Shown piece by piece: positions 53,535-62,485 of a DNA stretch of 64,000 nucleotides (its first letter is position 1; each line of letters begins with the position of its first letter). The stretch spans positions 47,327 through 111,326 of the forward strand of contig CAMDOO010000001.1 of NCBI GenBank assembly GCA_945903545.1, read 5' to 3'. Below the pieces are notes generated by a model. The model was not told the origin of the DNA. It searched no databases and saw only the letters and a list, made by a program, of their open reading frames with translations. This DNA is from Opitutus sp. GAS368 (GTDB taxonomy: Bacteria; Verrucomicrobiota; Verrucomicrobiia; Opitutales; Opitutaceae). The position numbers and the translations under genes are program-made.

Positions 53535-55745
53535 GTGACTCTCCCCAAGTCCGAACTTCAGGCCTTCCTGACCGCGTCGCATGCCACCCCGCACGACCAC
53601 CTCGGCATGCATCCCCACACGCGCGGCAAGTCGAAGGGCGTGGTGGTTCGGGCGTTCCTGAAGGACGTCGCCGAATGCGAGGTTGTCGAGGGCGAGAAGG
53701 GCAAGAGCCATGCGATGACCCGCCAGGCGCAGGAGGGCTTCTTCGAGGTCTTCATCCCGCGCCGCCCCGAGGTCTTCAAGTACCGGCTCCGGGCCACGCG
53801 GCACAACGGCGAGGTGCGCGAGTTCCAGGATCCCTATGCCTTCCTGCCCACGCTGGGCGCGCAGGACCTCTACCTTTTCAACGAGGGCAACGAACACCGC
53901 ATCTACGAGAAGCTTGGGGCGCATTTCCGGACGATGGACGGCGTGCCCGGCGTGGCTTTTGCGGTCTGGGCCCCGTCGGCCTCGCGCGTGTCGGTGGTCG
54001 GCAATTTCAACCAGTGGGACGGCCGCTACCACCCGATGCGGTCGCTCGGCGTCTCGGGCGTTTGGGAGTTGTTTGTCCCGGGCCTGGGCGAGGGCGAGCT
54101 CTACAAGTTCGAGCTGCGCGACCAGCGCGGGAAGCTCCACATCAAGACCGACCCGTACGGCACGTACTTCGAGTCGCCGCCGAACAACGCCTCGATCGTC
54201 TGCGACCCGCGCAAGCACGAGTGGAAGGACACCGCATGGATGGACCGCCGGAGGGCCGCCGCCGGCCAGCTTGACCGGCCGATGTCGATCTACGAGGTGC
54301 ACCTCGGCTCGTGGCGGCGGAAGCCGGAGGACGCGAACCGGCCGCTCACCTACCGCGAGCTGGCGCCGGCGCTGGCGGACTACGTGGTCGAGATGGGCTT
54401 CACCCACATTGAGATCATGCCGGTCTCGGAGCATCCCTTCGAGGGCTCGTGGGGTTACCAGGTGACGGGGTTCTTTGCGCCGACGCACCGGTTCGGCCCG
54501 CCGGAGGATTTCGCGTTCTTCGTCGACCACCTGCACCAGCGCGGGATCGGCGTGCTGCTCGACTGGGTGCCGGCGCATTTCCCGCGCGACATCTTTGCCC
54601 TCGCCGAGTTCGACGGCACGCACCTCTACGAACACGCGGACCCGCGGCAGGGCGCGCACATGGACTGGGGCACGCTGATCTTCAACTTCGGCCGCAACGA
54701 GGTGCGCTGCTTCCTCGTGGCGAGCGCGCTGGCGTGGTGCGACCGCTACCACATCGACGGCCTGCGGGTGGACGCGGTGGCCTCCATGCTCTACCTCGAT
54801 TACTCGCGCCAGGAGGGCCAGTGGATCCCGAACCGCCACGGCGGGCGGGAGAACCTCGAGGCGATTGCCTTCCTGCGCGAGACCAACGACCTCGTGCACC
54901 GGTATCATCCCGGCGTCGTGATGATCGCCGAGGAATCGACCTCGTTCCCCGGGGTGAGCCGGCCGGTGGCGGAAGGCGGCCTCGGCTTCGACTACAAGTG
55001 GAACATGGGCTGGATGCACGACACCCTGCGCTATTTCCAGAAGGAGCCGGTGCACCGAAAGTGGCACCAGCACGACCTGACGTTCGGCATGCTCTACCAG
55101 TACGCGGAGAACTTCGTGACCGTGTTCTCGCACGACGAGGTCGTGCATGGGAAGGCCTCGCTGCTCTTCAAGATGGGCGCGTGGCACATCCCGGAGAAGG
55201 CGGCGAACCTGCGCGCGCTTTACGCGCACATGTGGGCGTGGCCGGGCAAGAAGCTGCTCTTCATGGGCTGCGAGTTTGCGCAGTCCGCCGAGTGGAACTA
55301 CACCCGGAGTCTCGACTGGCACCTCTGCCAGTACGCCGACCATGAGGGCGTGCGGTCGCTCGTGCGCGACCTCAACGCGATCTACACCGCCGAGCCGGTG
55401 CTGAGCTGCAACGACCTGAACCCGCAGGGCTTTCGCTGGATCTCGTGCGACGACACCAACGCCAGCGTGCTGGGTTACCTGCGCTCGGATCCGTTCGGCC
55501 AGACCCTGTTCACGGTGGTCGGACACTTCACCCCGATGCTGCGGACGAATTACCGGATCGGCGTGCCGCGCCGCGGTTTCTGGAAGGAAGTGATCAACAC
55601 CAACAGCCAGTACTACGGCGGCAACGGCGCCGGCAACGACGGCGGCCGCGAGACCGAGGACGTGCCGAGCGACGGATTCGGCCAGAGCGTCGTGCTGACG
55701 TTGCCGCCGCTGAGCACGACGATTTTGAAGTGGAAGGGTGAGTGA
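53535..55745 (+). CDS. glgB: 1,4-alpha-glucan branching enzyme
   Basis: The protein has 736 residues from a GTG at 53535; an ATG 111 bp upstream is in frame, but that stretch looks like a promoter region. The enzyme makes alpha-1,6 branches in glycogen. An N-terminal CBM48 part (PHDHLGMHPH, VWAPSASRVSVVGNFNQWD) precedes the GH13 barrel with DGLRVDAVASMLYLDY (nucleophile Asp), IAEESTSFPGVSRP (acid Glu) and FSHDEVVHGK. The usual family length is about 730. No other glg gene is adjacent. Confidence 0.95.
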   Translation: MTLPKSELQAFLTASHATPHDHLGMHPHTRGKSKGVVVRAFLKDVAECEVVEGEKGKSHAMTRQAQEGFFEVFIPRRPEVFKYRLRATRHNGEVREFQDPYAFLPTLGAQDLYLFNEGNEHRIYEKLGAHFRTMDGVPGVAFAVWAPSASRVSVVGNFNQWDGRYHPMRSLGVSGVWELFVPGLGEGELYKFELRDQRGKLHIKTDPYGTYFESPPNNASIVCDPRKHEWKDTAWMDRRRAAAGQLDRPMSIYEVHLGSWRRKPEDANRPLTYRELAPALADYVVEMGFTHIEIMPVSEHPFEGSWGYQVTGFFAPTHRFGPPEDFAFFVDHLHQRGIGVLLDWVPAHFPRDIFALAEFDGTHLYEHADPRQGAHMDWGTLIFNFGRNEVRCFLVASALAWCDRYHIDGLRVDAVASMLYLDYSRQEGQWIPNRHGGRENLEAIAFLRETNDLVHRYHPGVVMIAEESTSFPGVSRPVAEGGLGFDYKWNMGWMHDTLRYFQKEPVHRKWHQHDLTFGMLYQYAENFVTVFSHDEVVHGKASLLFKMGAWHIPEKAANLRALYAHMWAWPGKKLLFMGCEFAQSAEWNYTRSLDWHLCQYADHEGVRSLVRDLNAIYTAEPVLSCNDLNPQGFRWISCDDTNASVLGYLRSDPFGQTLFTVVGHFTPMLRTNYRIGVPRRGFWKEVINTNSQYYGGNGAGNDGGRETEDVPSDGFGQSVVLTLPPLSTTILKWKGE

Positions 55746-55748
55746 GCG

Positions 55749-55768
55749 TTCCGGGTGAGGCACCCGGA
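55749..55768. repeat. Family H hairpin
   Basis: TTCCGGGTGAGGCACCCGGA, 3 bp after the glgB stop codon. It has no T tract, so it is not a classical terminator. Confidence 0.65.
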
Positions 55769-55788
55769 TCCTCCCTTGAGATCGAGAT

Positions 55789-55844
55789 GTAGCCGGGGCG
55801 GACCTCCGACCCGGAATCCACCGGCAGAGGTCTACCGGTGCTAC
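55789..55844. repeat. Family D-like structured element with GTAGC/GCTAC ends
   Basis: A 56-bp element with an outer GTAGC/GCTAC stem encloses CCGGG/CCCGG and ACCGG/CCGGT hairpins, the same three-way layout as family D. In the rest of the 55746-56139 gap I see no gene or signal. Confidence 0.6.
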
Positions 55845-56139
55845 AGTAGATCCGCCTGCCCGGTGATTTTTTCTGCATCCCAGCGGGCACCTCGTGGGTA
55901 TTCATGGAAATCATCGCATTCATGGAGACTTTCCCAAGCCGCCCTGATCCCGCCGGCGCTCCTGGCGTTTGTCGCTTCCGCTGCGCTCTTGAATCCAAAT
56001 CCCGAAAAGCTGCTCGTCCAGGGATTCCTTGCCGGCGTGTTTTCTTCACCTTCGCCATCTTTAATGCGGAGCAGATCCTCCGGCCCGCCCTGAGACGGCG
56101 GCGGTTCCGGGCTCCCGGCTACGATTCATGCAATGCGGA

Positions 56140-56685
56140 TCAGGCGTGCAGCGGAAAGCTGCGCAGGAGGCGGTAAATCGAGCCGCCTGGTTGCGGCTCG
56201 CTGGCCATGAGATGAAATGTGTCCACGGGCCAGGTGGGCCCGGCAAATTCGCGATGACGTTTCAGCCAGTGCGTCACCGAGACCGGTGGGGCCTCGCGCA
56301 CCCGGGCGAGCGTGAGGTGGGGTTCAAAGGGACGCAACGCGATCGGGGTGCCGGTGTTCAGCAGGCGGTCGTCGACCTGCTGCCGGAGCTGGTGCAGCAA
56401 CGGATGTCCGCGGCCCACGCCGGCCCAGAGGATGGCGGGGGTGCCGCGGGGCGGAAATCCGCGCACGCCCTCGAGATCGAGCAGAAACCGCCGCACGGCG
56501 ACCCGGCCGAGGGCTTCCGCGATGCGTTCCTTCTCCGGATCCGTGACCGGCCCGATGAAACGCAGCGTCAGGTGGAGTTGGGCGGGTGGTGTCCAGTGCA
56601 GTCCTTCCAAGCCCGTCATGAGGTCAACCAGCGCTGCCTGGGCGGGAGCCGTGGGCAGGAGGGCGACGAAGAGGCGGGATGACAT
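56140..56685 (-). CDS. thpR: RNA 2',3'-cyclic phosphodiesterase (2H family)
   Basis: The protein has 181 residues. Both HxTx catalytic motifs are present: LHLTLRFIG near residue 38 and PHLTLARV near 125. The start SSRLFVALLPTAP is typical. ThpR proteins open 2',3'-cyclic phosphate RNA ends to 2'-phosphates; the older name is 2'-5' RNA ligase. It is monocistronic. Confidence 0.93.
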   Translation of the reverse strand: MSSRLFVALLPTAPAQAALVDLMTGLEGLHWTPPAQLHLTLRFIGPVTDPEKERIAEALGRVAVRRFLLDLEGVRGFPPRGTPAILWAGVGRGHPLLHQLRQQVDDRLLNTGTPIALRPFEPHLTLARVREAPPVSVTHWLKRHREFAGPTWPVDTFHLMASEPQPGGSIYRLLRSFPLHA

Positions 56686-56748
56686 GGCACCGCTAGGGTG
56701 GCGAACTGCCTTCGTCGCGGGCTAGACTCAATTTCGATGGTCGGCAGG

Positions 56749-56857
56749 TTTTTGCCACGGAGGCAAAGAGCTCACCGGGGGCGGATAACTTTGGCAGTTC
56801 GGAAACCAAACCAACGAGGCTTGGGCTCCGTGCTCTCTGTGTCTCTGTGGCAAAAAA
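56749..56857. repeat. Family A inverted-repeat element (MITE-like)
   Basis: A 109-bp element has about 22-bp inverted ends, TTTTTGCCACGGAGGCAAAG at the left and the complement of TTTTTTGCCACAGAGACACA at the right. Its right 45 bp match 12812-12865. It lies between the Gly/Ser-rich gene and thpR. Confidence 0.78.
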
Positions 56858-56925
56858 TTCGGGTGGATCGCGCTCGCCTCCCGCATCCCAGAGCATCACG
56901 CCGGATCAATCCCGGCTGGTTCTCG

Positions 56926-58233
56926 TCAGAACCCGAGGATCGACCGGAGCAGGCCGAAGACCAGGTCGAGCGGGTTGCCGCCGCCGCCCCCCCCGCCGCC
57001 CGCGGGGAGGGCCGAGGGCGAGCCGCCGGAGGAGCCGGACGAACTGGAAGAGGATGATCCGGAGGAACCGGAGGAGGAGCTCTGGCTGCCGGATTGGGAG
57101 CCGCTTTGGCTGCCGCTTTGTCCACTGGCCTGGCGGCCGCTCTGGCTCCCACTGGAGCTGCCGCTGCTCTGGCCGCTGCCACCGCTGCCGCTTTGCCCGC
57201 CTTGGCCGCTCTGGCCGCCACCGGCGCTGGCGCTCTGGCTGCTGCCGCTGCCGCTCCGGCTGGTGCCGCTCTGGCCGCCGGACGAACCCTGCGAGCCGGA
57301 AGATCCGCTGGTGCCGCCCTGGCTGGAGGCGCTGGAGCCGCCGCTGGAACTGCTGCCGGTACCGCCGGCGCTGCTGCCGGTTGCCGAGGAACCGCTGCCG
57401 CTCTTGGTGCCGCTGGCCACGCGGCCCAGACCGGTGCCGGAAGAGCCCGAGCCGCCCGTGCCGCTCTTGGAGCCGGTGCCGGTGCCAGACTTGGTCCCGG
57501 TACCTGACTTCGTGCCCGTGCCCGTGCCGGAACCGGAGCCGGCGACGCCGGTGCCGGACTTCGTGCCGGTGCCGCCGGTACCCGATTTGGTCCCGGTGCC
57601 ACCTGTGCCGGATTTCGCGCCAGTCCCGCTGCCGGAACCCGCGGTCTTGCTGGTGCCACCTGCACCCGTGCCGGTCTTGGAGGTGCCGCCGGAGCCGTTG
57701 CCGGCGCCGCTGCCCGAGGCCGTTTTGCTATTGCCCGCGCCCGTGCCGTCGCCCTTGCCGCTGCCGTCGGCGGATGTCCCACTGCCCTTGCCGGCACCCT
57801 CGGCGCCGTCACCACCGCCGCCGGTGCCGTCCTCACCACCCTCGCCGCCGCCTTCACCGCGGCGGCCGAATTCGGTGGGGTACTTGAACTTGACGAAATC
57901 GACCTCGCTCGAGGCGAGGGTGGGCTCGTTGCGGATCGCCTCGTCGCGGACCGCCTGCATGTCCCACATCTTCTTCCGCGCCTCCTCGAAGTCGGCGATG
58001 GGGCCGAAGAAATAGATCAGGTTCTCGTGCTGGTAGCGCACGTACCAACCCTCGTCACCCAGGCCGAGGCCGGGGTTCACCTTGATGCCGCCGTACTTGG
58101 CCTTGAATTTTTCCTCGTTCAGCAGCCAGAGGTCCGCGATCGCATCGACCGGGTAGATCGTGGTGAGCGCCGAGGCGACGCGCGGCGCGGCGCAAAGCGC
58201 GAGCAGGAGCAGGAGGTAACGGAGGTGCTTCAC
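56926..58233 (-). CDS. Secreted protein with long Gly/Ser/Thr low-complexity tail
   Basis: The protein has about 435 residues from a GTG at 58233, at a clear signal peptide (RYLLLLLALCAAPRVASA). Residues 25-130 are ordinary and charged (LWLLNEEKFKAKYGG, ARKKMWDMQAVRDEAIR). Then some 285 residues are almost only G, S, T, K and Q with GTKSG/GTG units, later SGSQSG units. The end is hydrophobic: NPLDLVFGLLRSILGF. No family is recognised. It is last of three co-directional genes with tight spacing. It is possibly a surface or matrix polymer; the hydrophobic tail might anchor it. Confidence 0.72.
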   Translation of the reverse strand: MKHLRYLLLLLALCAAPRVASALTTIYPVDAIADLWLLNEEKFKAKYGGIKVNPGLGLGDEGWYVRYQHENLIYFFGPIADFEEARKKMWDMQAVRDEAIRNEPTLASSEVDFVKFKYPTEFGRRGEGGGEGGEDGTGGGGDGAEGAGKGSGTSADGSGKGDGTGAGNSKTASGSGAGNGSGGTSKTGTGAGGTSKTAGSGSGTGAKSGTGGTGTKSGTGGTGTKSGTGVAGSGSGTGTGTKSGTGTKSGTGTGSKSGTGGSGSSGTGLGRVASGTKSGSGSSATGSSAGGTGSSSSGGSSASSQGGTSGSSGSQGSSGGQSGTSRSGSGSSQSASAGGGQSGQGGQSGSGGSGQSSGSSSGSQSGRQASGQSGSQSGSQSGSQSSSSGSSGSSSSSSSGSSGGSPSALPAGGGGGGGGNPLDLVFGLLRSILGF

Positions 58234-58249
58234 GGTGGTCCGGGCTGGT

Positions 58250-59137
58250 TCAAAGGCCCGACTGCATGGTTTTGCCGCGCTCGGCGCCGCGGTTGCCGCT
58301 GCTGCCGCCGGCGCCGCCCGCCGGGCCGGAGGCCTTGCCCGTTTGCTGGGTAGTGCCGGCCGACTGCGTGCCGGTGGTCCCGGCCGCGGTGGCCACGGGC
58401 TTGATCGCCATGGCGGTGTCGCCCACGCCGATGGCAATGGGGACGCCGGTGACGTCGATCTGGGGGCTGTCGGCGACGCTCTCGTCGACGACCAGGCTTC
58501 CGACCTGGATGCCCTCGGCCTTGGCGTTGGGGTCGTTGCGACCGGGCGACTGGCCGCCGGCCTTGGTGTTGGCGGTGTTGCTGCCGCCGGCGGAATTGCT
58601 GCCGCTGCTCCCGCCGCCACCGGATTTGTCGGACTTGGCCTGCTGGGCCCCGCTGGCGCCGCCGGACTTGTCCGGCGAGTCGCCGCCGCTGCCCGCCTGC
58701 TCGGCCTTGGCCTGGGAGGCTCCGCCTCCGCCGCCCTTTTGGTTGGGATCCTGCTTGGCGGAGCCGCCGGGGGCGGGCTCGGTTTGATTGGGATTGCTGG
58801 CGCCGACGCGCTGGTTCTGGCCGGGCTCGGTGATCTCGTCACCGGGCATCTCGAACTCCCCGATCATGCCGTATTCCGGGTACTTGTCGGGCGCGAGCTT
58901 GGAGCCGTCGAGCAGTGCGGGATCCGGCAGGATCATGCGGAGGGTACGGGTGGGCAGCCGGGAGGAAGTGGTAACCATGCCGCCCGGGCTGGGGGCCGCG
59001 TTGGCCCCGCTCGAGCCCGGTGTCACCGGCGCGACGGAGGAAACGGCAGGCGCGCCGAGCTGGGCGAGCAGCGGCGAGATTGCCGCGGCGGCGAGCAGCA
59101 GACCGGCGAAGGGGTACAGGGCTCGCCCGGTGCGCAT
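58250..59137 (-). CDS. Secreted Gly/Ser/Gln-rich protein
   Basis: The protein has 295 residues from the ATG at 59137. A signal peptide (LYPFAGLLLAAAAISPLLAQ) is followed by an ordered-looking part (TRTLRMILPDPALLDGSKLA, EYGMIGEFEMPGDEI), a linker of about 110 G, S, Q, N and K residues, a second ordered part (GIQVGSLVVDESVADSPQID, VTGVPIAIGVGDTAMAIKP) and a Gly/Thr-rich tail. No family is known to me. It lies 6 bp after the TPR/PEGA gene and 16 bp before the next Gly/Ser-rich gene. Confidence 0.75.
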   Translation of the reverse strand: MRTGRALYPFAGLLLAAAAISPLLAQLGAPAVSSVAPVTPGSSGANAAPSPGGMVTTSSRLPTRTLRMILPDPALLDGSKLAPDKYPEYGMIGEFEMPGDEITEPGQNQRVGASNPNQTEPAPGGSAKQDPNQKGGGGGASQAKAEQAGSGGDSPDKSGGASGAQQAKSDKSGGGGSSGSNSAGGSNTANTKAGGQSPGRNDPNAKAEGIQVGSLVVDESVADSPQIDVTGVPIAIGVGDTAMAIKPVATAAGTTGTQSAGTTQQTGKASGPAGGAGGSSGNRGAERGKTMQSGL

Positions 59138-59143
59138 GGGAGA

Positions 59144-60850
59144 TCAGCCTGCCCGCACGCTGCAGACCACCTGGAAGACCGGAGGCTTGGTGCCGGCGCG
59201 GACCTGCAGTTTCAGGACCACGTCCTGATAGCCCTTGCGGCGGCCCACGACGTTGTAGTCGCCTGGCGGGATCTGCACGGTCCGGGATCCGCTGACCTTC
59301 TGCGGCTCGAGGATGCCGGAGATCGAGACCATGGTCGCGTTGTCGGAAGTGAACGTGACGGGCACGTGGGTGTTCTGGAACTGGAGGCGCTTGTTGAGCT
59401 GCACGACGCGGTCCTCGAGGGGGAGGTAGGCGGGTTTCTTGCCGAGGGCGGCATTGTAGCTGTCGATGGCGCGCCGGAATTCGGCCTGCTGCTCCAGTTT
59501 CTCGGACTGGTCGATGAGGGCAGAGTAGTCGGCGAGCGCGCGGAGCATGGTACCGGAGCGGACGATGCCGTCGGTGGCCTCCTTCTGATTGGGCTCGAGG
59601 GCGTGGACCTCGCGGTAGGCGGCGATGGCGGGGCTCCACTCGTAGGCCTTCTCGGCGGTGAAGCCCTTCTGGAGCGCGCGTTTCACGGTGTCGACATGGT
59701 CGTTCCGTTGCGCGGTCGTGATGAGGGTCCTGATCTCGGCCTTGTCCGGGTAGACTTGGAGGGCACTCTGCGCCTGCTCGATGGCGGTCTGCCAGTCGGA
59801 ACGGGCGAAGGCGGCGCGGGCGGCGGCGACGGCGGTGTCGTAGCGGGAGTCCTTCTCCAGTCGGGTGGCGCGGGACTGGCCCTCCTGGGCGCGGGCGGAG
59901 AGGGCGTCGAGCTCGAAGGCCTTGCGGTACGAGTCGGCGGCGGCCTTGAACTGGCCCTGCTTCTCCAGCCCATCGGCCTGCAGGAGCAGCGCATGCACGC
60001 GGTCGACGGTCTCGGCGCGCTTGAGGCCGGCGGCCGCGTCCTCGTTGCCGGGCGTCAGCTGGAGCACGGCGGTGAAGGCGGACAAGGCGGCCTCCTTGTT
60101 GCCCTGCGCGAGCGCCTGCTGGCCGCGGAGGAGGTTGGAGCCGATGAGGTCGGTGCGAGCCTGGACGAGCTTGTCGAGCTCGGCGAACCCGCTCTCGAGC
60201 GCGCGCTTGGCGGCGAGGAAGCTGCCTTCCTTGAAGTAGCGGCTGCTCTCGGCGGCGGCGGTGTTGGCGGACTCGAGCGCCTCGGGCATCAGGCTGCGCG
60301 AGATCTCGAGTTCCTTGATGCGCCGCATGATTTCATTGAAGCCGTCCTGCGCGATCTGCTTCGCGGAAATCGACTCGATGTACTCGTCGATCTGGCGGTT
60401 GAGCGTGTCGAACTTCGCGATCGCGCCGACGAGGTCGCGGCGATCCAGCAGGGCCTCGCCGTCGATCATGCCCTTCTCGAGCACGACGCGCTGGGCGAGC
60501 TGGCTGGGGTGGTTCTGCGGGAGCTTGGCGACCTGCGCCAAGCCGGCCTTGGCCTTGTCGTGCGCAAACTGGGCCTTGTTCTCGTTGTCAAAGGTGACCG
60601 CGGCGCTCTCCGGCGGGGCGGCGACGACGGCGGCGGCGGACGCACCGCCGAAGACCTGCGGGCCGAAGACGAGCTTGGTGCCGCGGATGACCACGGCGGC
60701 GACGAGCAAGAGGGCGATCGGGCCGAGGACGATCCAGGCGGCGATGCGCTTCACGGTCCAGCGGCTGCGTTGCAGTTCCTTGCCGGCGTCGGGATTCCAG
60801 TGGATGACGCGGCGTTTCCGCGTGGGGGATGATTCCGTTTCCTCAGGCAT
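59144..60850 (-). CDS. Membrane-anchored TPR protein with PEGA-like end
   Basis: The protein has 568 residues from the ATG at 60850. A basic N-terminus (PTRKRRVIHW) precedes one transmembrane helix (AAWIVLGPIALLLVAAVVI, about 36-58), so most of the protein is outside the cytoplasm. From residue 90 to 480 it is helical with TPR units (LLRGQQALAQGNKEAALSAF, AYREVHALEPNQKEA). The last 70 residues (VTFTSDNATMVSISG, IPPGDYNVVGRRKGYQDVVL) look like a PEGA domain, a surface-layer-like beta fold. It leads the three-gene module and diverges from the M48 peptidase. Confidence 0.82.
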   Translation of the reverse strand: MPEETESSPTRKRRVIHWNPDAGKELQRSRWTVKRIAAWIVLGPIALLLVAAVVIRGTKLVFGPQVFGGASAAAVVAAPPESAAVTFDNENKAQFAHDKAKAGLAQVAKLPQNHPSQLAQRVVLEKGMIDGEALLDRRDLVGAIAKFDTLNRQIDEYIESISAKQIAQDGFNEIMRRIKELEISRSLMPEALESANTAAAESSRYFKEGSFLAAKRALESGFAELDKLVQARTDLIGSNLLRGQQALAQGNKEAALSAFTAVLQLTPGNEDAAAGLKRAETVDRVHALLLQADGLEKQGQFKAAADSYRKAFELDALSARAQEGQSRATRLEKDSRYDTAVAAARAAFARSDWQTAIEQAQSALQVYPDKAEIRTLITTAQRNDHVDTVKRALQKGFTAEKAYEWSPAIAAYREVHALEPNQKEATDGIVRSGTMLRALADYSALIDQSEKLEQQAEFRRAIDSYNAALGKKPAYLPLEDRVVQLNKRLQFQNTHVPVTFTSDNATMVSISGILEPQKVSGSRTVQIPPGDYNVVGRRKGYQDVVLKLQVRAGTKPPVFQVVCSVRAG

Positions 60851-61138
60851 GGGATTTCCTTGGGCTGGACTTTGCGGGTGCGAAGGACGTGGAGCTCGGG
60901 GGTGGGGTTCGGCCCCGGCGGCAGGCCCGAGGTGAAACTGGTTCGATGCGGGGAAATTGCAACCGCCGAGGTCCGCGAACAATCCCCGCGCGCGGCTTCT
61001 TGGTAACAGCGCAGTCAGGATGAAACCGCGTTTTCCCTCGTGCGGGCGGAAGGCGGCCCGCCGGCCGCCGCGCGCGGCGGAGCGCGGCACTTGCACAATT
61101 TTCAGCGGGGGTTTCAGCTGGGGCCGCATCTCCCCGCC

Positions 61139-61960
61139 ATGAAAACCGCCCTGATCCGCGCCGTCTCGGGCGCCGTGCTGCTCGCGTCGCTGGCCGGCTG
61201 TTATTCCGTGCCGGTCACCGGCCGCCGCTCGATGAACCTGGTCGACCCCACGCAGGTGGCGCGGATGAGCGTCCAGGCCTTCGAGGAAATGAAGCAGCAG
61301 AACCCGCAGTCGCGGGATCCCGCGCGGATCGCGCAGCTGCAGCGGGTGGGGGAAAGGATCTCGCGGGTGGTATTCTGGGACATGCCGAACGCCGACTGGG
61401 AATTTGTGGTCTTCGAAGATCCGGAGGAGATCAACGCGTTCGCGATGTCGGGCGGCAAGGTCGGCGTCTACATGGGCCTGTTCAAGGTGGTGCAAAACGA
61501 CGACCAGCTGGCGGCGGTCATCTCGCACGAAATCGCCCACGTCACCGCGCGCCACATCGACGAGCGTTTGTCGAAGGACATGCTGACCCAGACCGCGGGC
61601 AACATCGGCGGGGCGGCCATGGTCGGGACCATGGGGATGATCGCGACCGACACCATCCTGAGCGCCTATGGCCTCGGCGCGGAGGCGCGCGGCCTGGCCT
61701 TCGGCCGGCAGCAGGAGCTCGAAGCGGATCGCATCGGCCTCGTGTACATGGCCAAGGCCGGCTACGATCCGCGCGAGGCGCTGAAGGTGCTGGACAAGCT
61801 GGTCGAAGTGACGGCCGGCGACCCGGAGCCGGCCGAGTACGAATCGACCCATCCGACGAATCCCGATCGCATGCGCGCCTTGAACGACCAGATGCCGGAG
61901 GCGCTGAAGGCCCGCGCGGCCGCGGCGAACCAGCCGTCCGGCCCGCAGGTGATCAAGTAG
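61139..61960 (+). CDS. M48-family metallopeptidase lipoprotein
   Basis: The protein has 273 residues from the ATG at 61139. The lipobox LLASLAGC puts the lipidated Cys at residue 20. The zinc site is VISHEIAHVTARH (HExxH) near residue 125, with the third ligand in QQELEADRIGLVYMAKAGY. This is the Oma1/LoiP-BepA type of periplasmic peptidase that handles misfolded envelope proteins, without the BepA TPR domain. It diverges from the TPR/PEGA gene across 288 bp. Confidence 0.92.
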   Translation: MKTALIRAVSGAVLLASLAGCYSVPVTGRRSMNLVDPTQVARMSVQAFEEMKQQNPQSRDPARIAQLQRVGERISRVVFWDMPNADWEFVVFEDPEEINAFAMSGGKVGVYMGLFKVVQNDDQLAAVISHEIAHVTARHIDERLSKDMLTQTAGNIGGAAMVGTMGMIATDTILSAYGLGAEARGLAFGRQQELEADRIGLVYMAKAGYDPREALKVLDKLVEVTAGDPEPAEYESTHPTNPDRMRALNDQMPEALKARAAAANQPSGPQVIK

Positions 61961-62016
61961 GGCGCAGCGGGTTATTCGCTGTCGGTTGTTGGATCCGCGC
62001 CGGAACCCTGCATCTG

Positions 62017-62164
62017 GCCCCCGAATTCACGCGAATGGCCGCGAATATCCGACGGAAACATCGAACCGGCTGAACCCAAGGTGCTTCACATTTCGGTGGA
62101 TCGATTCGATCCGGCCGGCACTTCCCGTCTTAAATTCCGGCGAATTCGCGTCCATTCGCGGGCC
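62017..62164. repeat. Family C inverted-repeat element (CGCGAAT type)
   Basis: A 148-bp element has ends GGCCCCCGAATTCACGCGAA and the complement of GGCCCGCGAATGGACGCGAA, roughly 31 bp each and imperfect. It fills the gap after the M48 gene. Confidence 0.65.
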
Positions 62165-62200
62165 AACTGCATGAGACCGGCTTAGGCTTCACTGAGTGGC

Positions 62201-62485
62201 TTACCTGTAGAACGCGAAGTACACCGCGCCCAGGGCGGCGGCGGCGAGGGCCAGGCCCCAGACGAAGATCGTGAGGCAGCCGCGTTTGACGTCCGCCGGG
62301 TTTTCCGGGGTGTCGGCAAAATCCCGCAGGGCCTGCTCGGGATCGATCGCTTCCTTGCCGGCCGCAGCCGGATCTTGGGCCGGCGCACTGGCGGCCGCGG
62401 CGGCTTCCGCATCCAGCTGGGCGAGCTGCGCCTCCAGCAGCGCCCGCTGGCGCTTCAGTTCCTCGCGTGGGTCGGGTGGGGGCAC
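62201..62485 (-). CDS. 94-residue coiled-coil/membrane protein after rpmA
   Basis: The frame starts at a GTG at 62485, the only start codon available. The first part is a charged helix (DPREELKRQRALLEAQLAQL) and the end is one transmembrane helix (CLTIFVWGLALAAAALGAVY). The GTG sits directly behind the T tract of the rpmA terminator, so its translation would depend on read-through or an internal promoter. The family is not recognised. Codon use fits its neighbours. Confidence 0.55.
   Translation of the reverse strand: MPPPDPREELKRQRALLEAQLAQLDAEAAAAASAPAQDPAAAGKEAIDPEQALRDFADTPENPADVKRGCLTIFVWGLALAAAALGAVYFAFYR

Noticed and set aside
53364..55763. The upstream half of a 1495-codon minus-strand frame continuing lptD across glgB
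   Set aside because: The lptD signal peptide defines the start at 53363. The rest is antisense to glgB and begins outside any family.
55849..56139. Short frames in the glgB-thpR gap
   Set aside because: They are under 100 codons, Arg/Ser/Pro-rich and without start signals; the interval looks non-coding.
56926..58233. Satellite or CRISPR-like array
   Set aside because: Units are irregular, there are no constant repeats with unique spacers, and the minus frame is an open Gly/Ser-rich protein with a signal peptide.
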